A stretch of DNA of 64,000 bases from CAZNXJ01 sp964577115 (GTDB taxonomy: Bacteria; Planctomycetota; Planctomycetia; Pirellulales; Pirellulaceae): assembly GCA_964577115.1 (NCBI GenBank), contig CAZNXJ010000010.1:1-64000 (forward strand), given 5' to 3'. Of the stretch, positions 25,736 through 35,155 are shown in pieces (position 1 is the stretch's first letter; the number at the start of each line of letters is the position of its first letter). The translations under genes and the position numbers were made by a program. The notes under the pieces are model-generated. The model searched no databases. It was not told the origin of the DNA and saw only the letters and a program-made list of their open reading frames with translations.

Positions 25736-28700
25736 GACTCGTCATCCGATTTCTCAGGTGGCGGATTGCGCAGCGCTGCCAGGTAAGTCGTCCGGGGCTG
25801 AGTGCCGAGTTCCTCATGCAAAAGCCCATAATTCAGGGGCTGATCGAAGCGCATTTGCGAAACGCGGCTTGTGGGGTCATTCAGATCGCCGAAAACAATC
25901 GCGTCCGCCGGGCACGCCGCCTGGCAGGCCGTGAGCAATTCGTTCTCGTAGATCGGCTTGATCCACTCGCCGGCCCGGTTTCGTACGAGCGGCCGGTCCG
26001 ATAACTCAGCCTCGATGCGTGCCCGATTAATGCGCTGTACGCAATACGTGCACTTCTCGATGACGCCCCGGCTCCGCACCGTGACGTCGGGATTGCGCAT
26101 CGCCTTGAAACTCTCTGTCTCCCAGTTGGAGTACTCGAAGTAATTGAACCTCCGTACTTTGTAGGGACAGTTGTTCGAGCAATACCGCGTACCAACACAG
26201 CGCGCATAGTTCATGTCATTCAATCCTTCGTCGCTATGCACGGTCGCATTGACGGGGCAGACGACTTCGCACGGAGCCTTTTCGCAGTGCATGCATGGCA
26301 CGGGTTGAAAGTAGGTCGCCTCGGGGATTCCCGCGTCGCGCCCAGAGTGATAGGCATCGATACGTAGCCAGTGCATCTCGCGGCCTCGCAGCACTTCCTC
26401 GCGGCCCACGACGGGAGTGTTGTTCTCGGCCTGGCAGGCGATCACACAGGCACTACAGCCGAGACAGCTCGTCAGATCGATTACCATGCCCCAGCGGTAA
26501 CGGTTGTACGGATGCTCGGGATACATCGAGCTCCGCTGGTTCACCGGCACCGCGCCATCGGTGCCGGTTTCTCCAAGGATGGGAAGCACGGCCAACGAGC
26601 GCCGGCTTGCTGAGGTAACATTCTTGGCGATCGCGTCGGGCTGCTGGCGGTACTGTTCGAGCGTCCCCGATCGCACCAAATCGCGCCCTTGCATCAAGTG
26701 GTGCAGCTGGGTGGCGGCGAGCCTTTGACGCCGGCCTGTCTTGCCGACCAGCAAGCCACTATCTGACCAAGGCTGGTCTGAGTGACGTAGGCGATAGGCG
26801 GAATAGCCGCGATCCTTCGCCACCGGGCCGGCCACGCTGCGGCCATAGCCCAGCAGGACCGTCACGGTTCCATCGGCCTGTCCCGGCATGATCATGGTCG
26901 GGCCGTCCACCTGCTGGTCTCGGTAAGTCAGTTGAGCGACGTCGGAAATTAGATCGCCTCCTCGTTCCCCCGATTTTTCTTTGAGGCCAAGCGTCGCCGC
27001 CGTGCTGGGACTCATGAGCACGGCGTTCTCCCAGGTCAGCTTGCTGATTGGCTTGGGAAGCTCCTGGAGCCACGCATTGTCCGCGAATCGCCCGTCGTAG
27101 ATGGTCGGGTCCGGGCGGAAGGCAATCTCCAGTCGATCGCTCGGCACCGGCGGCGGTGGTTCGAGCTCATCTCGCCAGGTCTCTCGCAGCGTAAAGTCCA
27201 GCGGCTCGAAGGCGGTGCCCGCTACGACACCGTCATGCAGCGCGCGATGCCAGGCTCTTTCAAAATCCTCGCCACTCAGTTGCCACGCCGCTCGCCAATA
27301 CGCTCGTAGCTGTTCGTAGTCTGAGTCGGCGCTCGGACGGCGGACGAGCGATACGAGCTCGAGCGCGGTATGGCCGCCGTAGAGTGTCTGAACAAGTGGT
27401 TGAATCAAGGAAACCGTGCCATCGTAGGTGCGGGCATCGCCCCAGGACTCCAAATAATGAGCTTCGGGCACGTGCCATTGGCAACACCGAGTTGTCTCGT
27501 TCGCATGCACGCCCAGATGCAATGAAAACGGCACGCGTGCGATCAGGTCAGCGAGCTGCAAATCGGCTGGCGCGGCGTAGGCCGGATTTCCGCCGACAAC
27601 CAGTAGCGCCTCCGTCGAGCCGTTTTCCAAATCCCGTGTCAGCTCGAGTAGCGATTGGGTCGTTGCCGGCCGCGCCAGTACGGGCGGGATGTAGTGGAGT
27701 GATTGCCCGGGGCTGCCGAGATGGTCGTTAATGGCAGAGACTACTGCGTGCACGGCGGGCGGCTGATAGGGCCCCGCAACGACGAGCCGGCGCGCGGTGG
27801 AATCGCGCAAGTTCCGCTCAACACGATCCAGCCAGGCGAGTGTGGATGGAGCGAGTGACGCGGTGTCTGGGTCTTCGAGTAATCCGAACCGAGCGGCAAG
27901 AGCGAGCGCTAGAGTGTGAACTTGCGACGGGCGGACCGAGATGCGGTCGTCTGCCGCCGCCCACGTCAGATCGGGTGTGGGACTGGCAGCGTAGAGCCGG
28001 TTCATACGCGGTTCACCTTGCGCGTTCCACACGCGCCGAGCCGATGTGAACTGCCGAGCGTAGCGGAGGTGGCCCGGCATGGTTCCCAGGAAGTCCGCGT
28101 CCAGCGAGACGATTATGTCCGCGTTGTCGAACTGATAGATCGTCTCGGCCGCGCGCCCCAAAGCGAGCTCGGTTCCCTCATGTATCGCGCTCAATGTGAC
28201 GGGTTCGTAGCAGTAGATGCGCGTCTCGGATAGTTCTGACTGGAGCAGATCAAGCTGCGCCGCGAGCGTCGGCGAGCTGATCGATTCGGTGAGTATTCCG
28301 AGCCCCGCGCCGCCGCGGCGCCGCAGCCGAGCGAGTACCGACTCGAGCGCCGCCCGGGCTCGCTCCCATGTGGTGCGTTTGTGGTGATGAAGAACGAAGC
28401 GTGAGCGGTGCGGGTCGTAGAGCGACAGAATGGAGGCCTGCGCGAACAGATCCGTTGCACCAAGGCTCGCGGGATGGTCGGGATTGCCTTCAATTTTGAT
28501 CGGGCGGCCGTCACGCTGCTCGACGAGCAGTCCCGTCGCGTATCCGCTGAGTGGCATCGCAGTCGCGAAGTAACGAGGCCGGCTTGCCTCCCATGCATGC
28601 TCGTCAGAAACGCGCGGCACAATCTCCTCGCGAGGCGGGCGGCAACCGGTCGCGCCGGCCAGGGCGAGCGATGCCCCCATCAGTGCGAGGAAGCTGCGCC

Positions 28701-28869
28701 GCGTGACGTGATCAGGCGAATCGCCGAGGGGTTCGGAAAACTCTTGTTCGAGCAGCTTCTGAAACCGTTCGGAACCGGCCAGTTCTTCCAGAGAGCGCCG
28801 GAGCATCGGTGCACTTGGGGCGTTCGGCACGTCGGACGAAGCGTTCGGACTGGGGTGCGTTCGACTCAT
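25732..28869 (-). CDS. actB: Alternative complex III subunit B (molybdopterin-oxidoreductase-like fused to FeS protein)
   Basis: A 1,045-residue periplasmic protein from ATG 28869 (a TTG at 28914 overlaps actA). A Tat signal RRSFLALMGASLALAGATGC is at about residues 57-76, so the protein is Tat-exported and may be lipidated at Cys. The middle is like molybdopterin oxidoreductases but is known to lack the cofactor in ActB. The C-terminal third is a ferredoxin-like part with four Cys clusters (CLGCSACVIAC; CMHCEKAPCEVVCP; CVGTRYCSNNCP; CTYC with CQAACP) that carry electrons from quinol to ActA. It is fused as in Rhodothermus and Flavobacterium ActB. It is the second gene of the operon. Confidence 0.93.
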   Translation of the reverse strand: MSRTHPSPNASSDVPNAPSAPMLRRSLEELAGSERFQKLLEQEFSEPLGDSPDHVTRRSFLALMGASLALAGATGCRPPREEIVPRVSDEHAWEASRPRYFATAMPLSGYATGLLVEQRDGRPIKIEGNPDHPASLGATDLFAQASILSLYDPHRSRFVLHHHKRTTWERARAALESVLARLRRRGGAGLGILTESISSPTLAAQLDLLQSELSETRIYCYEPVTLSAIHEGTELALGRAAETIYQFDNADIIVSLDADFLGTMPGHLRYARQFTSARRVWNAQGEPRMNRLYAASPTPDLTWAAADDRISVRPSQVHTLALALAARFGLLEDPDTASLAPSTLAWLDRVERNLRDSTARRLVVAGPYQPPAVHAVVSAINDHLGSPGQSLHYIPPVLARPATTQSLLELTRDLENGSTEALLVVGGNPAYAAPADLQLADLIARVPFSLHLGVHANETTRCCQWHVPEAHYLESWGDARTYDGTVSLIQPLVQTLYGGHTALELVSLVRRPSADSDYEQLRAYWRAAWQLSGEDFERAWHRALHDGVVAGTAFEPLDFTLRETWRDELEPPPPVPSDRLEIAFRPDPTIYDGRFADNAWLQELPKPISKLTWENAVLMSPSTAATLGLKEKSGERGGDLISDVAQLTYRDQQVDGPTMIMPGQADGTVTVLLGYGRSVAGPVAKDRGYSAYRLRHSDQPWSDSGLLVGKTGRRQRLAATQLHHLMQGRDLVRSGTLEQYRQQPDAIAKNVTSASRRSLAVLPILGETGTDGAVPVNQRSSMYPEHPYNRYRWGMVIDLTSCLGCSACVIACQAENNTPVVGREEVLRGREMHWLRIDAYHSGRDAGIPEATYFQPVPCMHCEKAPCEVVCPVNATVHSDEGLNDMNYARCVGTRYCSNNCPYKVRRFNYFEYSNWETESFKAMRNPDVTVRSRGVIEKCTYCVQRINRARIEAELSDRPLVRNRAGEWIKPIYENELLTACQAACPADAIVFGDLNDPTSRVSQMRFDQPLNYGLLHEELGTQPRTTYLAALRNPPPEKSDDES

Positions 28870-28901
28870 CGGGCTCTGTTCTCTTGCCGGCCAGGTCGTG
28901 C

Positions 28902-29609
28902 TTACGGATGACAATTCGAGCAGCTCGTGTAGCGCTGAATTCGATAATGTGCGACGAGCATTTCTCCCAGCTCCTCCCGGCTTTCCGGTGCTCGTGGCAG
29001 GTCAAGCTGCTGCGCGAGCGTGGCGAGGTCCTGTTCGCCTTCGGGCGGTTGCCACGCCAAATCAAAGACGAATTTACGCGGTCGCACGTAAGGAGCCGGA
29101 TCACGGTGGCAATCCAGGCACCAGCGCATCTGCAATGTTTCTGTTTTCCAGACGAGCGGCATCTGATCGACACGTCCGTGACAGGTTACACAGCCGATGC
29201 CTTTCTGAACGTGAATGCTGTGGTCGAACCAGGCAAAGTCGGGCAGGTCATGCACGCGCTGCCATGTCAGCGGAACGCCCGTCGCCATGCTCGATGCCAC
29301 TGGCTGAATGGCGCCTAGCCCCGTCCAAACGTGCTGGTGGCAACCGTGACAGGTTTCTGTCGACGGCATGCCGGCGGACGCCGAGTTCTCCACTTCACCG
29401 TGGCAGTAGCGGCAGTCGAGTCGCAGTTGTCCGACGTGAAATTTGTGGCTGAAGGGAATCGGCTGGTCGACGGCCACATTGACTCCCGTCACACCGGGGG
29501 CATCGGCCCATTGCGCCAGGATCCAACCCGCGACGCCCACGTACACGGGCGCAGCGAGCAGAGCAAGCCGCAAGCGAGTGTTCCAGGCACGGGAGAAGTA
29601 TTGCGGCAT
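28902..29609 (-). CDS. actA: Alternative complex III subunit A (pentaheme cytochrome c)
   Basis: A 235-residue membrane-anchored multiheme cytochrome from ATG 29609. One transmembrane helix (about 13-34) is followed by five CxxCH sites at 66-70, 87-91, 140-144, 164-168 and 230-234 and several extra His (FSHKFHVGQLRLDC, DHSIHV) for axial ligation. It is the first gene of the operon. In known complexes ActA carries electrons away from ActB to ActE or directly to a partner. In-frame sequence up to 29708 is possible but has no membrane segment and no SD. The actB ATG lies 33 bp downstream of the actA stop. Confidence 0.92.
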   Translation of the reverse strand: MPQYFSRAWNTRLRLALLAAPVYVGVAGWILAQWADAPGVTGVNVAVDQPIPFSHKFHVGQLRLDCRYCHGEVENSASAGMPSTETCHGCHQHVWTGLGAIQPVASSMATGVPLTWQRVHDLPDFAWFDHSIHVQKGIGCVTCHGRVDQMPLVWKTETLQMRWCLDCHRDPAPYVRPRKFVFDLAWQPPEGEQDLATLAQQLDLPRAPESREELGEMLVAHYRIQRYTSCSNCHP

Positions 29610-30030
29610 GGCGCTACGCGGTTCGACGAGAAGGTCATCGTAGAGACGGCAGGCGGCGTGGCAGACCCGCTGGCGGGTGGAAGCAAATCGCGAGCCGGGC
29701 GGGCGCATTTTGTCGCAGCGCCGACGGTGCGCGGCATGCCGCGGTCGCCCTTGGCCTCGGCATACGCGCCTCGCTAAAGGGCTCTCAATGGAAGCCCGCG
29801 AGTACGTATTCGATCATGTTCTCGCGAGAAAAGTCGTGATGGAGAGACGATGAGTGCACGCGTCAGAAGCAATGATTTACGGTGCGCGACTGGCCCTCGT
29901 AAACGAGCTGCTACGTCACGAGGGCATGGAATTGCGCGTTGCAGTCACCTTTCCCAAAATGGCTCAGCCTTTAGAATACGGCGGTGTCGAACGCTCAACC
30001 GATTTCAGCTCGCGGATGGGGCCTTCAACG
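29610..30030. other. Divergent regulatory region between the act/cox and mrp operons, 421 bp
   Basis: No convincing gene is seen. The in-frame extension of mrpA (from 29854) and that of actA (to 29708) are polar and lack family similarity. A plus-strand -10-like TAGAAT (29972-29977) preceded 16 bp upstream by TTTCCC would start mrp transcription near 29984. No promoter stands out for the act operon. Confidence 0.45.
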
Positions 30031-32397
30031 ATGCAGTTGCTGTTCGCCACGATGGCGGGATTTGTGGTGGCGCTACTGGCTCCGCTGATCGCTCGCGTAG
30101 CGCGCGGCGCTACGGGGTGGTGCCTGGCCCTTGTGCCGCTGCTGTCGGGATTGTTCTTCACACGACAGCTTCCTAGGGTCGTGGCCGGGGAAGCGTTGAC
30201 ATTCCACTACGCGTGGGCACCGCAACTCGGCATCACGCTCGCTTTCCATCTCGATGGCCTCGCGCTGCTCTTTACGCAGCTGATCTGCTACATCGGCGCG
30301 CTGGTGTTTGTTTACGCGGGAGCGTACCTGCATGGCGAAAACTTTTCCGGGCGACTGTACGTTCTTTTACTGATTTTTATGAGCTCCATGCTGGGGCTCG
30401 TGCTTGCTGACAACCTGCTGTGTCTGTTTGTGTTCTGGGAACTGACCAGCATTTCTTCCTATTTGCTGATCGGTTTCCATCACGATCGGCCCGAAGCACG
30501 CTCGTCTGCCTTGCAGGCGCTTTTGGTTACTGCGGGTGGAGGTTTGGCGCTGCTCGCGGGGTTTGTGCTCTGGGGGACCGCCGCCGGCACCTACGAGATC
30601 TCCGCGCTGATCGAGCAGGCCGACCTGGTTCGCTCGCATGCCCTGTTTGGGCCCGGTGCGCTGCTTGTTCTGATCGGTGCCTTCACGAAATCGGCGCAGT
30701 TCCCGTTTCACTTCTGGTTACCGGCGGCGATGGAAGCACCGACGCCGGTCAGCGCGTACTTACATTCTGCCACGATGGTGAAGGCGGGCATTTACTTGAT
30801 CGCGCGCCTCACGCCCTTGGCCGCCCCAGACCCGGTGTGGACGAGCACGCTGATTGTCATCGGGGCGACCACCATGATTCTTGGCGCCTGGCTCGCGCTG
30901 CATCCCAACGATTTAAAGCAGCTGCTGGCCTACCTCACAGTCAGTGCACTGGGCATGCTCACGATGCTCTTGGGCATCGGCGAGCCGATGGTGGTTGCCG
31001 CGGCGATGACCTATTTGCTAGGCCATGCGCTGTACAAAGGCGGACTGTTTCTCGTGGCCGGAGCGATCGATCACTCGACAGGGACGCGCGACATTCGCGC
31101 GCTCGGCGGGCTCTGGCGAGCGATGCCGATGACGGCGATTGGGGCTTTCCTGGCAGCGGGCTCGATGATGGGCCTGATGCCGCTCGTCGGGTTCATTGCC
31201 AAAGAGTCGGTCTACGAGGCGGCGCTCGAACACGCGCCGATGGTCGTCACGGCACTCTTGATCACGGCCAACGCCGCCTATGTGGCGGTCGCTCTGCTAT
31301 TGCTCCGCCCTTTCTGGGGCCGCCGCCGCGATGTACCGCAAGAGCCGCCTGAAGGCTCCATGGGGCTTTGGCTGGGGCCACTCGTTTTGGGGCTGCTCGC
31401 ATTGGTCTTGGGCCTGGCGACGCCGGCTCATCTGGATGATTTGCTGAGCGTCGCGGCCAGCAATGTTGTTGGACGCAAGGTCGAAGTGCATCTGGCACTG
31501 TGGCACGGGTGGAATACCGCACTCGTGCTGAGTCTGATTACGCTGGCGGCGGGGACGATTCTGTATGCGGGTCTACGACCGCTCAACGCTCTCTTGGCCT
31601 GGTGGGAGCGCTTAGGTGGCTGGGGGCCAGCTCGGCTCTACGATCTTACGCTCGCCGTGACGCTCCGCTTTGCCAGCTGGCAAACGCGCATTCTTCAGCA
31701 CGACAACCTGCGCAATTACTTTCTTGTCGTGCTGTTGACACTGATCTGCCTGCCGGGGTTTGTGCTTATGTACCGGCAAGGGTTCGCCTGGCCGGACGAT
31801 TGGAACAACGTGCTGTTCTATGAAGCAGCGCTCGCCACGCTAGTCCTCGGGGCGGCCATCGTGGCCATCCGTGCGCGCACTCGTCTCAGTGCGATCGCTG
31901 CGATGGGAGTCGTGGGATTCGGCGTTGCATTAATCTTCGTGATTTTTGGCGCTCCCGATGTAGCGATGACGCAGTTCATCGTTGAGACCCTGACGGTCAT
32001 TCTTTTTGTCTTGGTTTTCTATCATTTACCAGAAACACCGATCCTCACCACTCGACTCGTGCGTCTCCGCGATGCCCTCGTGGGAATCCTCGTGGGAACC
32101 ATGATGACCTTACTGGTGCTGACTGCCACGGCCGTTCAGTTCTCGCGCACGATCTCGAGTTACTACCTGGAAACGAGCTTGCCCGTGGCGCATGGGCGCA
32201 ACATTGTCAACGTGATTCTGGTCGACTTCCGAGCTTTGGACACGCTGGGGGAAATCACGGTGCTATCAGTGGCCGGCGCGGGGGTGTACTCGCTGTTGAG
32301 GTTGCGCAACCAAGCGACTCCGCCGCGTGATGAACGAGCGCCGAAGACTCCGCGCGAGCCGGCTGAGAAGGACCTACGCGGCGGAGGTGCAAGATGA
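30031..32397 (+). CDS. mrpA: Na+/H+ antiporter subunit A (MrpA/MnhA)
   Basis: A 788-residue integral membrane protein from Met30031 (Met30016 is the alternative). The first part is NuoL-like: LCLFVFWELTSISSYLLIGF, KSAQFPFHFWLPAAMEAPTPVSAYLHSATMVKAGIYLI and LLGHALYKGGLFLVAGAIDH hold the conserved Glu, Lys and His of the proton path. The last 220 residues (GVVGFGVALIFVIFGAPDVAMTQFIVETLTVILFVLVFY) are the MrpA C-terminal and MbhD/MbhE-type part. It forms one seven-subunit complex with MrpB-G and exchanges Na+ for H+. It overlaps mrpB by 4 nt. Confidence 0.92.
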   Translation: MQLLFATMAGFVVALLAPLIARVARGATGWCLALVPLLSGLFFTRQLPRVVAGEALTFHYAWAPQLGITLAFHLDGLALLFTQLICYIGALVFVYAGAYLHGENFSGRLYVLLLIFMSSMLGLVLADNLLCLFVFWELTSISSYLLIGFHHDRPEARSSALQALLVTAGGGLALLAGFVLWGTAAGTYEISALIEQADLVRSHALFGPGALLVLIGAFTKSAQFPFHFWLPAAMEAPTPVSAYLHSATMVKAGIYLIARLTPLAAPDPVWTSTLIVIGATTMILGAWLALHPNDLKQLLAYLTVSALGMLTMLLGIGEPMVVAAAMTYLLGHALYKGGLFLVAGAIDHSTGTRDIRALGGLWRAMPMTAIGAFLAAGSMMGLMPLVGFIAKESVYEAALEHAPMVVTALLITANAAYVAVALLLLRPFWGRRRDVPQEPPEGSMGLWLGPLVLGLLALVLGLATPAHLDDLLSVAASNVVGRKVEVHLALWHGWNTALVLSLITLAAGTILYAGLRPLNALLAWWERLGGWGPARLYDLTLAVTLRFASWQTRILQHDNLRNYFLVVLLTLICLPGFVLMYRQGFAWPDDWNNVLFYEAALATLVLGAAIVAIRARTRLSAIAAMGVVGFGVALIFVIFGAPDVAMTQFIVETLTVILFVLVFYHLPETPILTTRLVRLRDALVGILVGTMMTLLVLTATAVQFSRTISSYYLETSLPVAHGRNIVNVILVDFRALDTLGEITVLSVAGAGVYSLLRLRNQATPPRDERAPKTPREPAEKDLRGGGAR

Positions 32398-32807
32398 CAT
32401 CGCTGATCTTGCGTACCGCGACGCGGTTCATGTTGCCGCTGTTGTTTCTGTTCTCATTGTTTCTGCTGTACCGTGGGCATAACCAGCCAGGTGGCGGATT
32501 CAGCGGCGGACTGATCGCGTCCCTGGCCGTGGTGCTTTATGGCTTTGCATTCGGTCCCGCCGCGGCAAAAGCGATTCTTGCGCTCGAGTCATGGAAGCTG
32601 ATCGGGCTCGGGCTATTGATTGCGAGCGGAAGCGGGCTACCCAGCCTGCTGCGTGGCGAGCCGTACATGACGGGTGTTTGGGTCCGATGGACTTTCCTGA
32701 GCATCGGAACGATCGAAATCGGTACTCCCGTGATTTTCGACGTCGGCGTGTACCTGGTGGTGGTCGGCATTGCGGTATCGATCATCATTCCGCTGATGGA
32801 GGAATGA
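32394..32807 (+). CDS. mrpB: Na+/H+ antiporter subunit B (MrpB/MnhB)
   Basis: A 137-residue membrane protein of four helices. The signature LFSLFLLYRGHNQPGGGFSGGLIASLAVVLYGFAFG is specific for MrpB, and VIFDVGVYLVVVGIAVSIIIPL ends the family domain. ATG 32394 overlaps the mrpA stop (ATGA). It is an essential structural subunit of the Mrp complex. Confidence 0.92.
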   Translation: MTSLILRTATRFMLPLLFLFSLFLLYRGHNQPGGGFSGGLIASLAVVLYGFAFGPAAAKAILALESWKLIGLGLLIASGSGLPSLLRGEPYMTGVWVRWTFLSIGTIEIGTPVIFDVGVYLVVVGIAVSIIIPLMEE

Positions 32808-32810
32808 ACG

Positions 32811-33155
32811 GTGAGCTCGATTCTTGCCATCGTGGTCGGCGGGCTCTACGCCTGCGGCATCTACATGATCATGCGGCGCAGCCTGTTCAAATTGGTTCTG
32901 GGGATTGTGCTGCTCAGCCACGGGGCGAACCTGCTGATTCTCACAGCGGGCGGGCTGACACGCGCTCAGCCAGCAGTCATTCCCATGGATGCCACCGAAG
33001 TAATCAACCCTTCGGCCGACCCCTTACCGCAGGCGCTCGTCCTGACGGCGATCGTGATCGGCTTCGGTGTCCTCGCGTTTGTGCTCGTCCTGTTCCATCG
33101 GGCGTACGACACCTTGGGCACGAAGGACTCCGCCATGCTGCGAGAAAGGGAATAG
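32811..33155 (+). CDS. mrpC: Na+/H+ antiporter subunit C (MrpC/MnhC, NuoK-like)
   Basis: A 114-residue NuoK-like protein with three membrane helices (GGLYACGIYMIMRRSLFKLVLGIVLLSHGANLLILTAGG; DPLPQALVLTAIVIGFGVLAFVLVLF). The GTG start at 32811 is supported by GGAGG at 32798-32802, 8 nt upstream, which lies inside the end of mrpB. The conserved DPLPQALVLTAIVI motif is present. Confidence 0.92.
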   Translation: MSSILAIVVGGLYACGIYMIMRRSLFKLVLGIVLLSHGANLLILTAGGLTRAQPAVIPMDATEVINPSADPLPQALVLTAIVIGFGVLAFVLVLFHRAYDTLGTKDSAMLRERE

Positions 33156-34682
33156 ATGGATTTCCTGCTCGTCCTGCCCATTCTCATACCGCTCGTGTCC
33201 GCAGCGCTGGCCCTGTTCGCTCGAAACCGAGTGGCCGTGCAGCGAACGAGCTGCGTCGTCGCCACTGCGGCGTTGCTCGTGGTCACAGGACTGCTGCTTG
33301 CGCGGGTCTGGACGCACGGCGTTCAGGCGACACACATCGGCAACTGGCCGGCGCCGTTTGGGATCGCGCTGGTGGCTGACTTGTTCAGTGCGATGATGCT
33401 GCTGGTAACCGCCATTGTCGGGTGCGCCGTGGCCGTCTATTCGCTGGCGAATATCGACGAGCGACGCGAGTCGTACGGTTACTATCCCCTGTATCAGATA
33501 TTGCTCATGGGCATCTGCGGATCGTTTCTCACGGGCGATCTGTTCAACCTCTACGTGTGGTTCGAAGTGATGCTCGTATCATCGTTCGTCCTGCTGGTGC
33601 TGGGCGGCGAGTCCGCGCAGGTAATCGGTGGCATCAAGTACGTCATGTTGAACCTGCTGTCATCGCTCGTATTTCTGTCGGCAGTGGGCATTCTTTACGG
33701 CGTCGCCGGTACGCTGAATATGGCCGACCTGTCACAGAAGCTGGCGGACACCGAACATCCAGGTACCGTGACTGTGCTGGCGATGCTTTTTTTGGTGGCG
33801 TTTGGCATCAAGTCGGCTATATTCCCGCTGTTCTTCTGGTTGCCTGCGTCGTATCACACGCCGCCAGTGGCCGTCTCGGCGGTCTTCGCCGGGCTGCTGA
33901 CGAAAGTTGGCGTTTACGCACTGATCCGAGTGTTTACGCTGCTGTTCGTCCATGACGTGCAATTCACGCACACATTGATCCTCATATTGTCCGGCTTGAC
34001 GATGCTGACCGGCGTCTTGGGAGCGGCATCGCAGAACGAGTTTCGGCGTATCCTGTCGTTCCACATCATTAGCCAGATCGGCTACATGACGATGGGGCTT
34101 GGACTGGCCGGACTCGCCAGCACGCCGACCGCCGCGATCGCGGCGCTCGCCGGGTCCGTCTTCTATATTGCTCACCACATCATGGTGAAGACGAACTTAT
34201 TTCTTGTTAGCGGTGTCACGCATTACTTGCAGGGTAGCTTTCAACTCCATCGGCTTGGCGGGATGTATCGCAGTTATCCGCTGCTGAGCGTCCTGTTTCT
34301 GGTGCCCGCGTTTTCGCTCGCTGGCGTGCCGCCGCTGTCCGGGTTCTTTGCCAAATTGGCGCTCGTGCAGGCAGGCCTACAAATCGAGCAGTACCTGATT
34401 GTCGGAGTGTCTCTGCTGGTCGGCCTTTTGACGCTGTACTCGATGACGAAGATCTGGCACGAAGTGTTCTGGAAGCAGCCGCTCACCGGGGCGGAGCTGC
34501 CCGCGGCTCGAGTGAGTACAGGTAAGTTCCCGCTGCTCGTTCTACCTGTCGCCATGTTGGGGGCGATCACGATCGGCATCGGTTTGGGTGCGGGACCTGT
34601 GTTCCAGCTGGCGACCGAAGTAGCCGAGCAACTCATTGATTCTGAGCAATATGTTCGGGCGGTTGTGGAGAGCGCGCGATGA
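33156..34682 (+). CDS. mrpD: Na+/H+ antiporter subunit D (MrpD/MnhD, NuoN-like)
   Basis: A 508-residue antiporter-like protein with about 14 helices. NLYVWFEVMLVSSFVLLVLGG carries the conserved Glu, FGIKSAIFPLFFWLPASYHTPPVAVSAVFAGLLTKVGVYALIR the conserved Lys and Pro/His, and FHIISQIGYMTMGLGLAG and IAHHIMVKTNLFLVSG the rest of the channel. It starts with ATG right after the mrpC stop and overlaps mrpE by 4 nt. Confidence 0.92.
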   Translation: MDFLLVLPILIPLVSAALALFARNRVAVQRTSCVVATAALLVVTGLLLARVWTHGVQATHIGNWPAPFGIALVADLFSAMMLLVTAIVGCAVAVYSLANIDERRESYGYYPLYQILLMGICGSFLTGDLFNLYVWFEVMLVSSFVLLVLGGESAQVIGGIKYVMLNLLSSLVFLSAVGILYGVAGTLNMADLSQKLADTEHPGTVTVLAMLFLVAFGIKSAIFPLFFWLPASYHTPPVAVSAVFAGLLTKVGVYALIRVFTLLFVHDVQFTHTLILILSGLTMLTGVLGAASQNEFRRILSFHIISQIGYMTMGLGLAGLASTPTAAIAALAGSVFYIAHHIMVKTNLFLVSGVTHYLQGSFQLHRLGGMYRSYPLLSVLFLVPAFSLAGVPPLSGFFAKLALVQAGLQIEQYLIVGVSLLVGLLTLYSMTKIWHEVFWKQPLTGAELPAARVSTGKFPLLVLPVAMLGAITIGIGLGAGPVFQLATEVAEQLIDSEQYVRAVVESAR

Positions 34683-35155
34683 GCATCTTCATGTGGAACA
34701 TGTTCCTGGCACTTGTGTGGGCCGTTGCCACCGGTAACTTTACCGTCGGAAACGTCCTGATCGGCATGGTGCTGGGATTTATTGCGCTGCTCATGGCGCG
34801 GCCGGCGCTGGGGCCCACCGATTACTTTGTTCGCGTTCCGCGAATTTTAGGATTTGCGGTGTTCTATCTCTGGGAGCTGATCCTGGCCAATTTGCGAGTC
34901 GCGTACGACGTGGTGACGCCATCGCACCATATGACGCCCGGCGTCATAGCGGTTCCTCTAGACGCTCGCACGGACGTGGAAATTACTCTCCTGGCCAACC
35001 TAATAACTTTGACGCCGGGATCGCTGAGCCTCGACGTGTCGGAGGATCGCCGCTTTCTGTACGTGCATTCGATGTATATCGACGGTGGAGACATGGAGGC
35101 AGCTCGGCGTAGCATCAAGGGTCTGGAACGCCGAGTGCTGAAGGTGCTGCGATGA
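34679..35155 (+). CDS. mrpE: Na+/H+ antiporter subunit E (MrpE/MnhE)
   Basis: A 158-residue protein with two N-terminal helices (NMFLALVWAVATGNFTVGNVLIGMVLGFIALLM and ILGFAVFYLWELILANLRVAYDVV) and a cytoplasmic domain with the MrpE hallmarks ITLLANLITLTPGSLSLDVSEDRRFLYVHSMYI. ATG 34679 overlaps mrpD by 4 nt; the stop overlaps mrpF by 4 nt. Confidence 0.92.
   Translation: MSIFMWNMFLALVWAVATGNFTVGNVLIGMVLGFIALLMARPALGPTDYFVRVPRILGFAVFYLWELILANLRVAYDVVTPSHHMTPGVIAVPLDARTDVEITLLANLITLTPGSLSLDVSEDRRFLYVHSMYIDGGDMEAARRSIKGLERRVLKVLR

Noticed and set aside
17331..29609. Cytochrome bc1 (classical complex III) genes
   Set aside because: No Rieske protein or cytochrome b is present; the subunits match alternative complex III.
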